In this document: piece by piece, positions 1 to 10,550 of the stretch | How the letters are laid out: every line of letters begins with the position of its first letter | How positions within the stretch are numbered: the first letter of the stretch is position 1 | DNA from: Kazachstania africana CBS 2517 | Taxonomy: Eukaryota; Ascomycota; Saccharomycetes; Saccharomycetales; Saccharomycetaceae | Reading direction: 5' to 3' | Assembly (NCBI RefSeq): GCF_000304475.1 | Contig: NC_018945.1 | Location: forward strand, 806,001 to 870,000 | DNA length: 64,000 nucleotides | Notes under the pieces: generated by a model | What the model was told of the DNA's origin: nothing | The model's input: the letters and a program-made list of their open reading frames with translations, nothing else | The model's database searches: none | Program-made: the position numbers and the translations under genes

Positions 1-64
1 AATTTGAATACGTACATTTAAAAATCTTCAACCTTTTCATAACCAAATCAAAAGCGCTTTCCAA

Positions 65-3000
65 ATGAGTGATCTACCTATCGAATTCACTGAATTGGTT
101 GATTTAACTTCTCTAGGGATCTCCCCTCAATCCTTAGATTTTAGATCTACCACTTTTGAAAGTGATCACTACGTAACCGTTAGAGAATCAATTGATGGTA
201 ATAATTCAGTTGCTATAGTCGACCTCTCAAATGGTAATCAAGTTACAAGGAAAAATATGGGCGGTGATTCCGCAATCATGCATCCAAATCAAATGGTTAT
301 TTCTGTAAGAGCAAATGGTACCATTGTACAAATTTTTAATTTAGAAACAAAATCAAAATTAAAATCTTTCACTTTAGATGAACCTGTCATCTTTTGGAAA
401 TGGCTTAATGATGAAACTTTAGGTTTTGTTACAGCAAGATCAATTCTCGTATCAAATGTGTTTGATGGTAACGTTAATGCAAAACCACAAGTATTGACAA
501 CGAGACATGCCAATTTAAATAATACTCAAATTATTAACTTTGTTGCAAATGCAAAATTAGATTGGTTTGCAGTAGTTGGTATCATTCAAGAAAATGGTTC
601 CATTGCTGGTAAGATTCAATTATTTTCTAAACAACGTAACATTTCACAAGCAATTGATGGTCACGTTGCTATCTTCACTGAAACGTTATTGGAAGGTAAT
701 GGTTCCTCTCCAGTACAAATCTTTGTCACAGGTAATAGAAACACTACAACTGGAACTGGTGAATTAAGAATGATTGAAATTGATCACGATGCCTCTTTAC
801 CAACTCAATACCAAAAGAGAACTACCGATATCTTCTTTCCTCCTGACGCAACAAATGATTTCCCAATTTCCGTTCAAGTCTCTTCCAAATATGGTATCGT
901 CTACCTATTAACTAAATATGGTTTCATCCATTTATACGAACTAGAAACTGGTACAAATCTTTTCGTAAATAGAATCACTGCAGAATCAGTGTTCACTGCT
1001 ACTTCCTTCCATAACAAAAATGGTATTGCTTGTATCAATAAGAAAGGTCAAGTTCTTGCTGTGGAAATTGCTACTGAACAGATCGTTTCATACATTTTGA
1101 ATAAACTATCAAATGTTTCTTTAGCATTAACAGTAGCAACAAGAGGTGGATTGCCTGGTGCAGATGATTTATTCAGTAAACAATTTGAATCTTTGTTATC
1201 TCAAGGTGATTATCAAAGTGCTGCTAAAATTGCAGCATCTTCTCAAAGTTTAAGAAATCAAAATACTATTAATAGATTGAAAAATATTCAAGCAGCTCCA
1301 GGTGCAATATCTCCAATCTTATTATATTTCTCCACTTTATTAGACAAAGGTAAATTAAACAAGGAAGAAACCATTGAATTAGCTAGACCTGTCTTACAAC
1401 AAGATAGGAAACAATTATTTGAAAAATGGTTAAAGGAAGATAAATTAGAATGTTCCGAACAATTAGGTGATATTGTTAAACCATTCGATACCAAATTAGC
1501 TTTAGCTTGTTATCTAAGAGCAGAAGTCCATGCCAAAATCATATCGTCTTTAGCTGAATTACAAGAGTTCGATAAAATCTCACCTTATTGCCAAAAAGTC
1601 AATTATCAACCAAATTACCAAGTTCTCTTATCTACTATTATGAGATCTTCTCCTGATAGAGCTTCTGAATTCGCGATTTCTTTGTTACAGAATCCTGAAA
1701 TTTCTTCAACTTTGGATATTGAAAAAATTGGTGATCTTTTCTTTTCACAAAATTTCATTCAACAAGGTACTTCATTATTATTAGATGCTCTAAAAAATGA
1801 TACCCCAGATCAGGGCCACTTACAAACAAGAGTTTTAGAAGTTAATTTGTTACATGCTCCTCAAGTTGCTGATGCCATCTTAGGTAACAACATCTTCTCT
1901 CACTATGATAAACCAACAATCGCATCTCTTGCCGAAAAAGCTGGACTTTATCAAAGAGCCTTAGAAAATTATACTGATATCGAAGATATCAAGAGATGTG
2001 TCGTCCACACTAATGCTTTAACCATAGATTGGTTAATTTCTTACTTTGGTAAATTAAATGTTGAACAATCATTAGCTTGCTTGAGAGCTTTAATTGATGA
2101 CAACTTACAAGCAAATATCCAAATTGTTGTACAAGTTACTACCAAGTTCTCAGATTTAATTGGCTCCCAAATTCTGATCAAACTTTTTGAAGATTATAAT
2201 GCAACTGAAGGTTTATACTATTATTTGGCCTCTTTAGTTAATTTAACTGAAGATAAAGATGTCGTTTACAAATACATCGAAGCTGCCGCTAAAATGCAAC
2301 AATTCAATGAAATTGAAAGAATTGCTAGAGATAACAATGTCTTTGATCCTGAAAGAGTGAAAAACTTCTTAAAAGATGCAAACTTACAAGATCAATTACC
2401 ATTTGTCATCGTATGTGATCGTTTTGGTTTTGTTCATGAAATGATCTTACATCTTTACAAGACACAAAATTTGAAATTCATTCAAACTTACGTTCAACAA
2501 GTCAACCCATCAAAGACCCCTGAAGTTGTTGGTGCTTTATTGGACATGGATTGTGATGAATCATTCATCCAAACTCTTCTAAATTCCGTTTTAGGTCAAG
2601 TTCCTATTAATGAACTAACTGCTGAAGTTGAAAAGAGAAACAGATTAAAATTAATTTTACCTTTCTTGGAACAAACTTTAGCTCAAGGTGCTCAAGATCA
2701 AGCTATTTATAATGCATTAGCTAAGATTTACATTGATTCTAACAATTCTCCAGAGAAGTTTTTGAAAGAAAATGATCAATATGATACCTTAGATGTCGGT
2801 CACTATTGTGAAAAGAGAGATCCTTACTTAGCTTACATTGCTTACGATAAAGGTAACAATGACGATGATTTAATCAGAATCACAAACGAAAATAGTATGT
2901 ATAAATATCAAGCTAGATATTTATTAAAACGTTCTGATTCAAGCTTGTGGAACACTGTATTAGACTCTGAAAATATCTATAGACGTCAATTAATCGAATC

Positions 3001-5026
3001 CGTAATTTCTGTTGGTATTCCTGAATTAACTGATCCAGAACCAGTTTCTTTGACTGTTCAAGCTTTCATGACTAATGGATTAAAATTGGAGTTGATTGAA
3101 TTGTTAGAAAAGATTATCTTGGAACCATCTCCATTTAACGACAATGTTGCTTTACAAGGATTGTTATTATTATCCGCCATTAAATATGAGCCATCAAAGG
3201 TTTCATCTTACATTGACAAACTAGAAAATTATGATGCCAATGAAATTGCGCCACTATGTATTGAACATGATTTGAAAGAAGAAGCTTTCGAAATTTACGA
3301 TAAACATGAAATGTTTACTAAAGCTTTGAGGGTCCTTGTAGAAGATGTCATGTCTTTGGACAGAGCAGCAACTTATGTTGAAAAAATTAATACTCCTGAT
3401 TTGTGGGCTCAATTGGGTACTTCTCAATTAGACGGTCTAAGAATTCCAGAAGCTATCGACTCCTATATTAAGGCTAACGACCCATCTAATTTTGAAAATG
3501 TTATTGAGATTGCTGAGCAAGCTGAAAAATTCGAAGAATTAATTCCATATCTATTAATGGCTAGAAAGACCATGAAGGAAGCTAAGATTGATGGCTCTCT
3601 AATTCTTGCATACGCCCATCTAGACAAGATTCACGAAATTGAAAACTTGCTATCAGGCTCTACTGTCGCAAACTTAAATGCTGTTGGTGATAAATTATTG
3701 GAAAGCAACAATTATAAGGCTGCTAAATTGTGTTATAGCGCTGTCTCTAATTATTCAAAATTAGCATCTACTTTAGTTTACCTAGGTGACTACCAAGCAG
3801 CCGTTGACACAGCAAGAAAGGCCTCCAATATTAAAGTTTGGAAACTGGTTAATGATGCATGTATTGATCAAAAAGAATTCAGATTGGGCCAAATTTGTGG
3901 TTTGAATTTAATTATCCATGCAGAGGAATTAGATGGACTTGTAGAAAAATATGAATCAAATGGGTACTTCGATGAATTGATTTCTTTATTCGAAGCCAGT
4001 TTAGGTTTAGAAAGAGCTCATATGGGTATGTTTACCGAATTAGCTATACTGTATTCAAAATATGACACTAGTAAAACATTCGAACATTTGAAGTTGTTCT
4101 GGTCTAGATTAAATATCCCAAAGGTAATCAGAGCTGTTGAAACTGCTCACCTATGGCCTGAGTTAGTATTCTTATACGCCCATTATGATGAATGGGATAA
4201 CGCTGCCTTAACTATCGTTGAAAAGTCCGGCGATGATTTCGATCATGCCTATTTCAAGGAAATAGTTGTTAAAGTTTCTAATTTAGAAATTTATTACAAG
4301 GCTATCAACTTCTATGTTAAAGAGCATCCATCATTATTGGTAGATTTATTAACAGCCTTGACTCCAAGATTAGATATTCCAAGAACTATCAAGATATTTT
4401 ACAAATCTGATAATCTACCATTAATTAAACCATTCTTAATTAATGTTTTGCAAAAAAATAACTCTGTGGTGAATGCTGCCTATCATGATTTGATGATCGA
4501 GGAAGGTGACTACAAAGCTCTACAGGCTGCAGTTGACTCATACGATAAGTTCGATCAATTAGGTTTAGCTTCTCGTCTAGAAACACATGAAATCATTTTC
4601 TTCAGAAAAATCGCCGCTTTATTATACCGCAGAAATAAGAAGTGGATGAAGAGTTTGAACATATTGAAGGAGGAGAAGTTATGGAAGGACGTGATAGAAA
4701 CTGCTGCAATTTCACAAGATGCTAAAGTAGTCGAAGATTTACTATTATATTTCGTTGAAATTGGCAACAAAGAAGCATTCGTTGCGTTATTATACGCTGC
4801 CTATAATTTGGTTAATTATGATTTTGTCTTGGAAACCTCATGGTTAAACTCCTTAGATGATATTATCAAACCTTATGAAATCTCCGTTAAGAAAGAGCAG
4901 GTCATGGCTATTGAAAAGTTGTCCAAACACTTGGCAGAGGGAAAATTTAGCGATAATAATCTCAATGATAATCAACCTCTAATGTTAATGAACAGTGCTA
5001 TGGGTTCCCAACCAACTGGCTTTTAG
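65..5026 (+). CDS. CHC1: Clathrin heavy chain
   Basis: Structural subunit of the clathrin triskelion that coats vesicles at the trans-Golgi network, endosomes and plasma membrane. The 1653-residue product has exactly the length I know for S. cerevisiae Chc1. Residues 1 to about 360 form the N-terminal seven-bladed propeller that binds adaptor clathrin-box peptides. The rest is an alpha-helical solenoid of clathrin heavy-chain repeats, including the conserved HEIIFFRKIA and RRNKKWMKS segments near residues 1505-1525 in the proximal leg, followed by the trimerisation region and a short flexible tail. The ATG at 65 is the first in frame and matches the family start. Only 64 bases of upstream sequence are in the window. 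The gene converges with SPT16, as in S. cerevisiae. Identification is secure. Confidence 0.98.
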   Translation: MSDLPIEFTELVDLTSLGISPQSLDFRSTTFESDHYVTVRESIDGNNSVAIVDLSNGNQVTRKNMGGDSAIMHPNQMVISVRANGTIVQIFNLETKSKLKSFTLDEPVIFWKWLNDETLGFVTARSILVSNVFDGNVNAKPQVLTTRHANLNNTQIINFVANAKLDWFAVVGIIQENGSIAGKIQLFSKQRNISQAIDGHVAIFTETLLEGNGSSPVQIFVTGNRNTTTGTGELRMIEIDHDASLPTQYQKRTTDIFFPPDATNDFPISVQVSSKYGIVYLLTKYGFIHLYELETGTNLFVNRITAESVFTATSFHNKNGIACINKKGQVLAVEIATEQIVSYILNKLSNVSLALTVATRGGLPGADDLFSKQFESLLSQGDYQSAAKIAASSQSLRNQNTINRLKNIQAAPGAISPILLYFSTLLDKGKLNKEETIELARPVLQQDRKQLFEKWLKEDKLECSEQLGDIVKPFDTKLALACYLRAEVHAKIISSLAELQEFDKISPYCQKVNYQPNYQVLLSTIMRSSPDRASEFAISLLQNPEISSTLDIEKIGDLFFSQNFIQQGTSLLLDALKNDTPDQGHLQTRVLEVNLLHAPQVADAILGNNIFSHYDKPTIASLAEKAGLYQRALENYTDIEDIKRCVVHTNALTIDWLISYFGKLNVEQSLACLRALIDDNLQANIQIVVQVTTKFSDLIGSQILIKLFEDYNATEGLYYYLASLVNLTEDKDVVYKYIEAAAKMQQFNEIERIARDNNVFDPERVKNFLKDANLQDQLPFVIVCDRFGFVHEMILHLYKTQNLKFIQTYVQQVNPSKTPEVVGALLDMDCDESFIQTLLNSVLGQVPINELTAEVEKRNRLKLILPFLEQTLAQGAQDQAIYNALAKIYIDSNNSPEKFLKENDQYDTLDVGHYCEKRDPYLAYIAYDKGNNDDDLIRITNENSMYKYQARYLLKRSDSSLWNTVLDSENIYRRQLIESVISVGIPELTDPEPVSLTVQAFMTNGLKLELIELLEKIILEPSPFNDNVALQGLLLLSAIKYEPSKVSSYIDKLENYDANEIAPLCIEHDLKEEAFEIYDKHEMFTKALRVLVEDVMSLDRAATYVEKINTPDLWAQLGTSQLDGLRIPEAIDSYIKANDPSNFENVIEIAEQAEKFEELIPYLLMARKTMKEAKIDGSLILAYAHLDKIHEIENLLSGSTVANLNAVGDKLLESNNYKAAKLCYSAVSNYSKLASTLVYLGDYQAAVDTARKASNIKVWKLVNDACIDQKEFRLGQICGLNLIIHAEELDGLVEKYESNGYFDELISLFEASLGLERAHMGMFTELAILYSKYDTSKTFEHLKLFWSRLNIPKVIRAVETAHLWPELVFLYAHYDEWDNAALTIVEKSGDDFDHAYFKEIVVKVSNLEIYYKAINFYVKEHPSLLVDLLTALTPRLDIPRTIKIFYKSDNLPLIKPFLINVLQKNNSVVNAAYHDLMIEEGDYKALQAAVDSYDKFDQLGLASRLETHEIIFFRKIAALLYRRNKKWMKSLNILKEEKLWKDVIETAAISQDAKVVEDLLLYFVEIGNKEAFVALLYAAYNLVNYDFVLETSWLNSLDDIIKPYEISVKKEQVMAIEKLSKHLAEGKFSDNNLNDNQPLMLMNSAMGSQPTGF

Positions 5027-5363
5027 GTTTCTTTGTGTTTAGAAAACATTCGATAATCTTGGGTCATCTGAGGGGATTCTCAAAATTTTTCACATTTCTA
5101 ATCACATTTGATGATTGTTTGAAGTTTTATTCAGCGAGGAATATTGTATTTTAATGTCAGACGATTTCCAAAAAATCTTCTATTCTATATCTAATAATTT
5201 ATATACTTAAAACTAAAAGATAACTAAATTTGAATATACCAGAAATTTCAAATTTTTCATACAATTAAGAAAATATTAGATGAAGTATTTAACAGTAAAA
5301 CAAAAAAAAACCTAACTATATACAACACAAACTTGAAAACTAGTGACTGGTAAATCCCCATTT
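5027..5363. other. Convergent 3' region CHC1/SPT16
   Basis: AT-rich spacer of 337 bp between two convergent genes. It contains an A-rich stretch near 5300-5310 that may serve 3'-end formation of one or both transcripts. No open frame, RNA gene or repeat stands out. Confidence 0.5.
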
Positions 5364-8300
5364 TCAATCTCTGTAATTACTGTTACGGTCTGCTTTTGCA
5401 GCCTTCTTTTCAAGTTCATCCCAGTCATCGCCTTCTGCACTTTCTTCACCACTAAAATCTTCGCTACCATCGTCACTCATATCGTCTTCTTCAGAATCAT
5501 CTTCTTCCGAATAGGCACTTTCATCTGTTGGATCTTCTTCTGATGCCTCATATTCACTGATTTCCTCATCACTTTCTTCGGAAGCTTCATCATCGGAACC
5601 TGTAGCCAAGAAATTCCAACCACCATCCAAGAAGAATTGATGTGGGTCCTCCTGAAGTGACTTCATGATGGTACTCCAGTTTAAGTTAATGGTAGAAACG
5701 GTATATGGTATGTCCATATCAGTAAGCCATTGTTTTAAGAAATCTAATGACTCAATTGGCACAGTGTTAATGTGTGTCACAGGTTTATTGAAATCCTTAT
5801 AAACAAAAACCATATCAAAATTCTTTAAACCAAATTGAACTCTTTCTAGAATACAAATTTCGATTTCTTCCAAGTTAACAACCATGAAAGGTGGTTCAAT
5901 TAATTGAACTAAACAATCTGTGGTTGGCATACAGAAAACGGCTGATCTATTTGGAACACCTTGGAAACCTAAATCTCTAAATGTACTCTCAACGGAGAAT
6001 AAACCCTTTGATGCTTCTGCGATGGCATCAGCAAAGTATCTAAACTCTTTATCTAAAGCTGCACGCTTTCTTCTTTCTTCTTGTTCTTGTTCTAATTCAT
6101 CTTCATCGCCATATCTTCTAAATTTGTTTTGACCACGTCTAGCATTACCAGTTTCATCAACCGCCATATCAGAGGCTTCACGATAGAATTGAACATCTTG
6201 GATTTTTTTCTTACCCATCAAAATTGGATTCTTCAAATGAATATGAATGATAACGATCAACTCACCTTTACAAGATTGGAAAACGAGATTTTTGATATTT
6301 GAAAATAGAATATCAATTCTACTGTCAGTCCTTAAAGGTGATTGATATCTAATACCGTTTTCATGAATAAAAACAGAGCCGGGGACACGTTTTGTATCAG
6401 GACTTGGTCTAACAAAAATTTGGTCAAGTCTCTTTGTTCTACCGGTTCTATTTTCTATTAATTTGTCTTGATGAACGACATCTGCTAAATTTTTACGTTC
6501 TTGTTCCCTCTTTGAGGATTCTTTCTTCAAATCAGCAATTTGTTTGAATGCCTCGCTCATACGATCACCATCCTTTGATCTTAAGGTGATTGAACGCAAA
6601 AATTGGTTTTCAGCCGCATCATCATAAGGCAATTCAACTACCTTTTTAGATAGACCACCAGAAGTACCAGGAGAGTGGAAATTCAAACGTAAGTAGGTAT
6701 ATTCTCCTTCCTCATTTTTTGAACCATTCTTATATGAGTTGATATGAAATGGGACTGGCCTACCATATATTGGAACAATAATAGTTTGGGATTTCCAATC
6801 AACATGAAGTCTTAAATCACGAACATTTGTTGGAATTTGTGACTCACGAACGTAAGATTCATATTTCTTGAAATACTGACGCTCTTCTTTGCTAGTATCA
6901 TTTGCATCTGCCGCACTGAATCTTAAAAGTCCATCCTTTAACAGCTTTTCGTGCAATTTTCTTTGATTGTCCTTACGAATTTGTTCCTTTTGTGCATCAT
7001 TTGAATCACCACGTGCTTCACCACGTAATTTTGTTCTTAAGATTTTAGAATTTCTGGGATCCGCCTTACCAGCAATAACTTTTGGTGGAGTAGTCTTCTT
7101 CTTTTCTGCTGCATCATCTTCTTCTTCATTATTGAAGTAAAATGAGATTTGAGATCTTGTCTTTGTAAAATTCGTCAAAATCTTTGGTTGTTCATCTTCA
7201 ACAGATGATAACTGAACAGTATCAGCTAGTTGTAGAGCATAATTATGCTTTGTTTTAGAGTCAGTCAAATTATTAAAACCGATAGAAATGTTGAAACAGT
7301 CACCTGCAGAAACCTTTCTATAATCATTCTTGGTGTTCAAGACAAAATTTGAGTCTCTGAATTCTAAACCCATCAAAGAGCCAATATTTTTGGTGAAATG
7401 TGAAACTAAGTCAGGTTTTTGAGTTTCCATATACTTCACAACAGATTCATAAATTTCCTTTGGCGTACGACCAACTTTCAGTTGGTTATTGATGATTTCT
7501 CTCTGAAGTTCTAACATGAAGTCATAATTATTAACCATTTCCTCAGAAGGATCAATCAAAAAAGTTCTAGTAATGTTTGAACAATAATTGTTGTAACGTA
7601 TACCACAAGATGCTAAAATACAACCATTCCCATATAGTTGATCATCATTAGAACGTGCGGAAACCCTCAAATCAAATTTTTCACCAGATTGTATAATTGG
7701 TGAGTACGTCCAATCCAACAAATCTATATTGAATTTGTGGTTTGATGGACATAACTTGGATAAATCTGGAGAAATTTTTTTCAAGAACTTCACGTCGTCA
7801 ATTTTATTTTCAATTTTATCAGATAATTTACTGTTTTTAATCTTCAATTCTTCATCGACAGCACGCACCATCTCTTCAGATAAAAGATTCATGAATTTAT
7901 CTGAACCTTTACTTGCTACTGCAATTAATGATTGCTCTTCGTCATCTTTGACCTCCCAAACCTTTGATAGTCCCAGTGAAATATCAACTATATTAAAATC
8001 ATTTTCCTTAACGGCTGCCTCCCATATAGGGTTCCATTCATTCATGAACTTACCTTGATACGAATCTTTGACAGGAATACCAACGTTTTTACCGGCAGAT
8101 TTCATGGCTTCAATTACATCATCGAATAGCTTTTTGTTATGTTCTGGATCCTTATTGTTTCTTTGCCATAGTTCCAGACTTACATCCTCTGGTAAGTTCT
8201 TGAATAACTCTTCTGCTTTGTTTAAGTGCTTGGCCTTCGCAGAACTAGTAATAATGATAATCTTTTTTGGGACAAAGGCTATCAACGTAGCAGGAAATTC

Positions 8301-8474
8301 GTAACCCAGGATCCAATTATGGAAGATGGTAGTCTTTTGGTATGGATTTTCTGCAGCAGAGGAACCAAGTACGAATAATAAAGAATTTGGAGAGTTTTCA
8401 AATCTAGGATATTCAGAATGTAACGCGACCAATCTCTTCTTGAAAAGAGAAAAATCAATGCTTAATTCTTCCAT
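5364..8474 (-). CDS. SPT16: FACT complex subunit Spt16
   Basis: Large subunit of the FACT histone chaperone (with Pob3), which reorganises nucleosomes during transcription and replication in the nucleus. The 1036 residues compare with 1035 in S. cerevisiae. The N-terminal third is the catalytically dead aminopeptidase-like domain (about 1-440). It is followed by a charged linker, the dimerisation region and the double-PH middle domain (about 640-930). The C-terminal 80 residues (about 955-1036) are a highly acidic D/E/S tail that binds H2A-H2B, ending in a basic patch. The ATG at 8474 gives the usual MEEL-type start. Neighbours CHC1 and SIP2 match the S. cerevisiae order. Identification is secure. 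Confidence 0.98.
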   Translation of the reverse strand: MEELSIDFSLFKKRLVALHSEYPRFENSPNSLLFVLGSSAAENPYQKTTIFHNWILGYEFPATLIAFVPKKIIIITSSAKAKHLNKAEELFKNLPEDVSLELWQRNNKDPEHNKKLFDDVIEAMKSAGKNVGIPVKDSYQGKFMNEWNPIWEAAVKENDFNIVDISLGLSKVWEVKDDEEQSLIAVASKGSDKFMNLLSEEMVRAVDEELKIKNSKLSDKIENKIDDVKFLKKISPDLSKLCPSNHKFNIDLLDWTYSPIIQSGEKFDLRVSARSNDDQLYGNGCILASCGIRYNNYCSNITRTFLIDPSEEMVNNYDFMLELQREIINNQLKVGRTPKEIYESVVKYMETQKPDLVSHFTKNIGSLMGLEFRDSNFVLNTKNDYRKVSAGDCFNISIGFNNLTDSKTKHNYALQLADTVQLSSVEDEQPKILTNFTKTRSQISFYFNNEEEDDAAEKKKTTPPKVIAGKADPRNSKILRTKLRGEARGDSNDAQKEQIRKDNQRKLHEKLLKDGLLRFSAADANDTSKEERQYFKKYESYVRESQIPTNVRDLRLHVDWKSQTIIVPIYGRPVPFHINSYKNGSKNEEGEYTYLRLNFHSPGTSGGLSKKVVELPYDDAAENQFLRSITLRSKDGDRMSEAFKQIADLKKESSKREQERKNLADVVHQDKLIENRTGRTKRLDQIFVRPSPDTKRVPGSVFIHENGIRYQSPLRTDSRIDILFSNIKNLVFQSCKGELIVIIHIHLKNPILMGKKKIQDVQFYREASDMAVDETGNARRGQNKFRRYGDEDELEQEQEERRKRAALDKEFRYFADAIAEASKGLFSVESTFRDLGFQGVPNRSAVFCMPTTDCLVQLIEPPFMVVNLEEIEICILERVQFGLKNFDMVFVYKDFNKPVTHINTVPIESLDFLKQWLTDMDIPYTVSTINLNWSTIMKSLQEDPHQFFLDGGWNFLATGSDDEASEESDEEISEYEASEEDPTDESAYSEEDDSEEDDMSDDGSEDFSGEESAEGDDWDELEKKAAKADRNSNYRD

Positions 8475-8902
8475 TTTTGCAACCTCTTAACTTGATCAAT
8501 ATTAGTAAAAAAGGCTGATTTTATGTTGTTGGTCTTGTAAACTTCCTCTGACTATTATGTTTTCCTCTAAATGTAGTTCAACTTTTTTCTTAAAAACACG
8601 AAACTTGAAAAATTTTCTAAACTTCATGTTATAATAAATAACTGCGATGATTCAGGTAAATCAACATGCAAAGCCCCATCAATAGCATCAGAAACTGATC
8701 TAAAATGAAGAGCAAGGAAAATTGTGCAATTATTGCAGTTTTCAGGGATCTTTTTGGGTCCAATTTGCTCATCCTAGAGGCAATCCGTACACAACGATGC
8801 GTATAGTTGATTCATATTGAAGAATGCATGAAGTAAGAGTGTTCAGGGCCAATTTAGATCATTAAATTAGAATATGTATATACACATTGCTCCATAACTT
8901 CC
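8475..8902. promoter_or_regulatory. SPT16 upstream region and SIP2 3' end
   Basis: 428 bp between the SPT16 start and the SIP2 stop, both genes on the minus strand, so it holds the SPT16 promoter and the SIP2 terminator. There are A/T-rich tracts at about 8585-8640 near SPT16. I see no clear factor site or hidden gene. Confidence 0.4.
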
Positions 8903-9949
8903 TTAGTCTATGGGTGAGTAACATACCTGGGTGATGAACTTTTCCTTGTAGCGAGTAGTCGTTGAAATTGCTAGCATGTTGCTTTTAACACTGTTTACTA
9001 TCAAATGGTTTAGTACGACGTGGTTTGGGATGGGCAAAAATCCTGCATTGGAATCATCTGTATGTTGTAGAGAATTTTGATCATTTAAGATCACAACGTC
9101 AAAATGTGGTGGAATTTGTGGAGGCATCAGCCATGATATACCGTTACTGTCACGTCGGCCTCTCCTCTTTTGCACATCTAATATAATGTAGTATTGCTCC
9201 ATTACTTTTGGATCGGTGGATAGGGCAGGCACCTTTTGTGAGTATTCATATTGTTTTTCCTCTGGTGCAGATGAATAGTACCTGACGAACCCATCTCCTA
9301 TATCGTCTGGCTCGTTTTTAATCTTTAGTGCAATACGTGACGCCTGACTCAACTTGGTATCACTTTCATATTGTCGTTTTGATGGCTTCACCTCTATATA
9401 ATTGACCAAATTCCCCATGGAATCTGTTGCACTTGGCACATCGTCACTAAACCTCAATTCATTGTCAACAACAAATCTGAATCTATGGTTCCCTGGAGGT
9501 AGTTTTAGCCTTACACGAGCCCAGTCTGGGTTAGTCGGGTGCTCCACTAATGCAATCATCTTCCTCCATGACGTAAACGATCCAGTAACATAAACTTTTT
9601 TCCCTCCTTGTTTCCAAATAATCTCTACAGGCACCATATTTTCAGTAGCACTGCTACTTTGGAACTTCATTTGTCCAGACGGAACTGAGTTGTTGTCTCC
9701 AACACTTTCACTACTATTACTACTGCCACTACTGTCTGACTGACCGCCCTCGAGAATAATATTAGAACCCGGTCGTTTGGCCACATCTTCATTACTAATT
9801 GCTACAAGCGTGGACAACTCTTGTCGCAGGGACTCCGCCTCATCCACATCCCTTTGATCGTACCTACACTGATGTTGCACCTCTGGCAAATCTGCTTTAT
9901 AACTCGTAGACTGTACCCAATATGGCATTTTCATATTAACATCAGGCAT
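8903..9949 (-). CDS. SIP2: SNF1/AMPK complex beta subunit (Sip2/Gal83 family)
   Basis: Scaffold subunit of the Snf1 kinase that bridges the catalytic subunit and Snf4 and directs localisation. Residues about 106-190 are the glycogen-binding/CBM48-like domain (VTGSFTSWRK, NHRFRFVVDNELRFSDD). Residues about 225-348 are the C-terminal association domain, with the conserved LPIPNHVVLNHL near the end. The length of 348 is well short of S. cerevisiae Sip2 (415) because the N-terminal region is reduced. The start is MPDV, so there is no Met-Gly myristoylation signal; the frame upstream is open to a TAG but has no other ATG. Assignment to SIP2 rather than GAL83 rests on position between SPT16 and MIG2. 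A TATA-like element lies near 10070. Confidence 0.93.
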   Translation of the reverse strand: MPDVNMKMPYWVQSTSYKADLPEVQHQCRYDQRDVDEAESLRQELSTLVAISNEDVAKRPGSNIILEGGQSDSSGSSNSSESVGDNNSVPSGQMKFQSSSATENMVPVEIIWKQGGKKVYVTGSFTSWRKMIALVEHPTNPDWARVRLKLPPGNHRFRFVVDNELRFSDDVPSATDSMGNLVNYIEVKPSKRQYESDTKLSQASRIALKIKNEPDDIGDGFVRYYSSAPEEKQYEYSQKVPALSTDPKVMEQYYIILDVQKRRGRRDSNGISWLMPPQIPPHFDVVILNDQNSLQHTDDSNAGFLPIPNHVVLNHLIVNSVKSNMLAISTTTRYKEKFITQVCYSPID

Positions 9950-10550
9950 GGCTTCTATACAAGCACTTTCTATATTAACAAGAGGGCAAATGAACCTTCT
10001 TAGACCGCAACTGATCTAGTAAACACAGAGGTCCCAGACTACTCGTGAATTCCATTACTCGAACCCAGTTTTATATAGCGTAAATCATTTTCTCTCAAAG
10101 GATTTTCATTAGTTGAGCGAATTACATTGATGCTCGATGACAGGCTGCAGCAACGACGTCCACGTTGCGAGAGAGCCTATGAAATGGTAGTATATTGATT
10201 GCGGGAATTTCAGAGTTGTTTAGCTGGGGAGTGAACAGTTGGAAGCGGTATTTCTTCGAATGATTTAGATGACGGAGGCATCGTGGAGGAAAGCACGCCG
10301 ATCATGATCATTTGATATCTTAAACTTAGCATAAAAATTATGTATGGTTCTAGCAACTATAGTGGATGCGATCAGGTAGTATTATAGATCTGTATCATGC
10401 TGTCTAAGTTGCGAAATTGGTGATTTTGAAAATTTCATGCAAAACGTTATCTGATTTTTGAGTGATGAAGGATATATAAGATTTGTATGGTTCGTGATAT
10501 ATAGGGTTCATAATATGTTTTGTACATCGATAAAAGCGATGGAAGATCAA
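9950..10550. promoter_or_regulatory. SIP2 promoter and MIG2 3' region
   Basis: 601 bp between two minus-strand genes. A TATATA element near 10070 suits SIP2. A CTGGGG hexamer at 10224-10229 matches the core of a Mig1/2-type site, but its AT flank is weak. A sequence resembling a tRNA B box near 10060 is not part of a tRNA. No gene is seen. Confidence 0.4.

Noticed and set aside
10040..10075. GGTTCGAGT on the minus strand as a tRNA B box
   Set aside because: No A box, acceptor stem or cloverleaf around it, and the trailing CC of the B box is missing.
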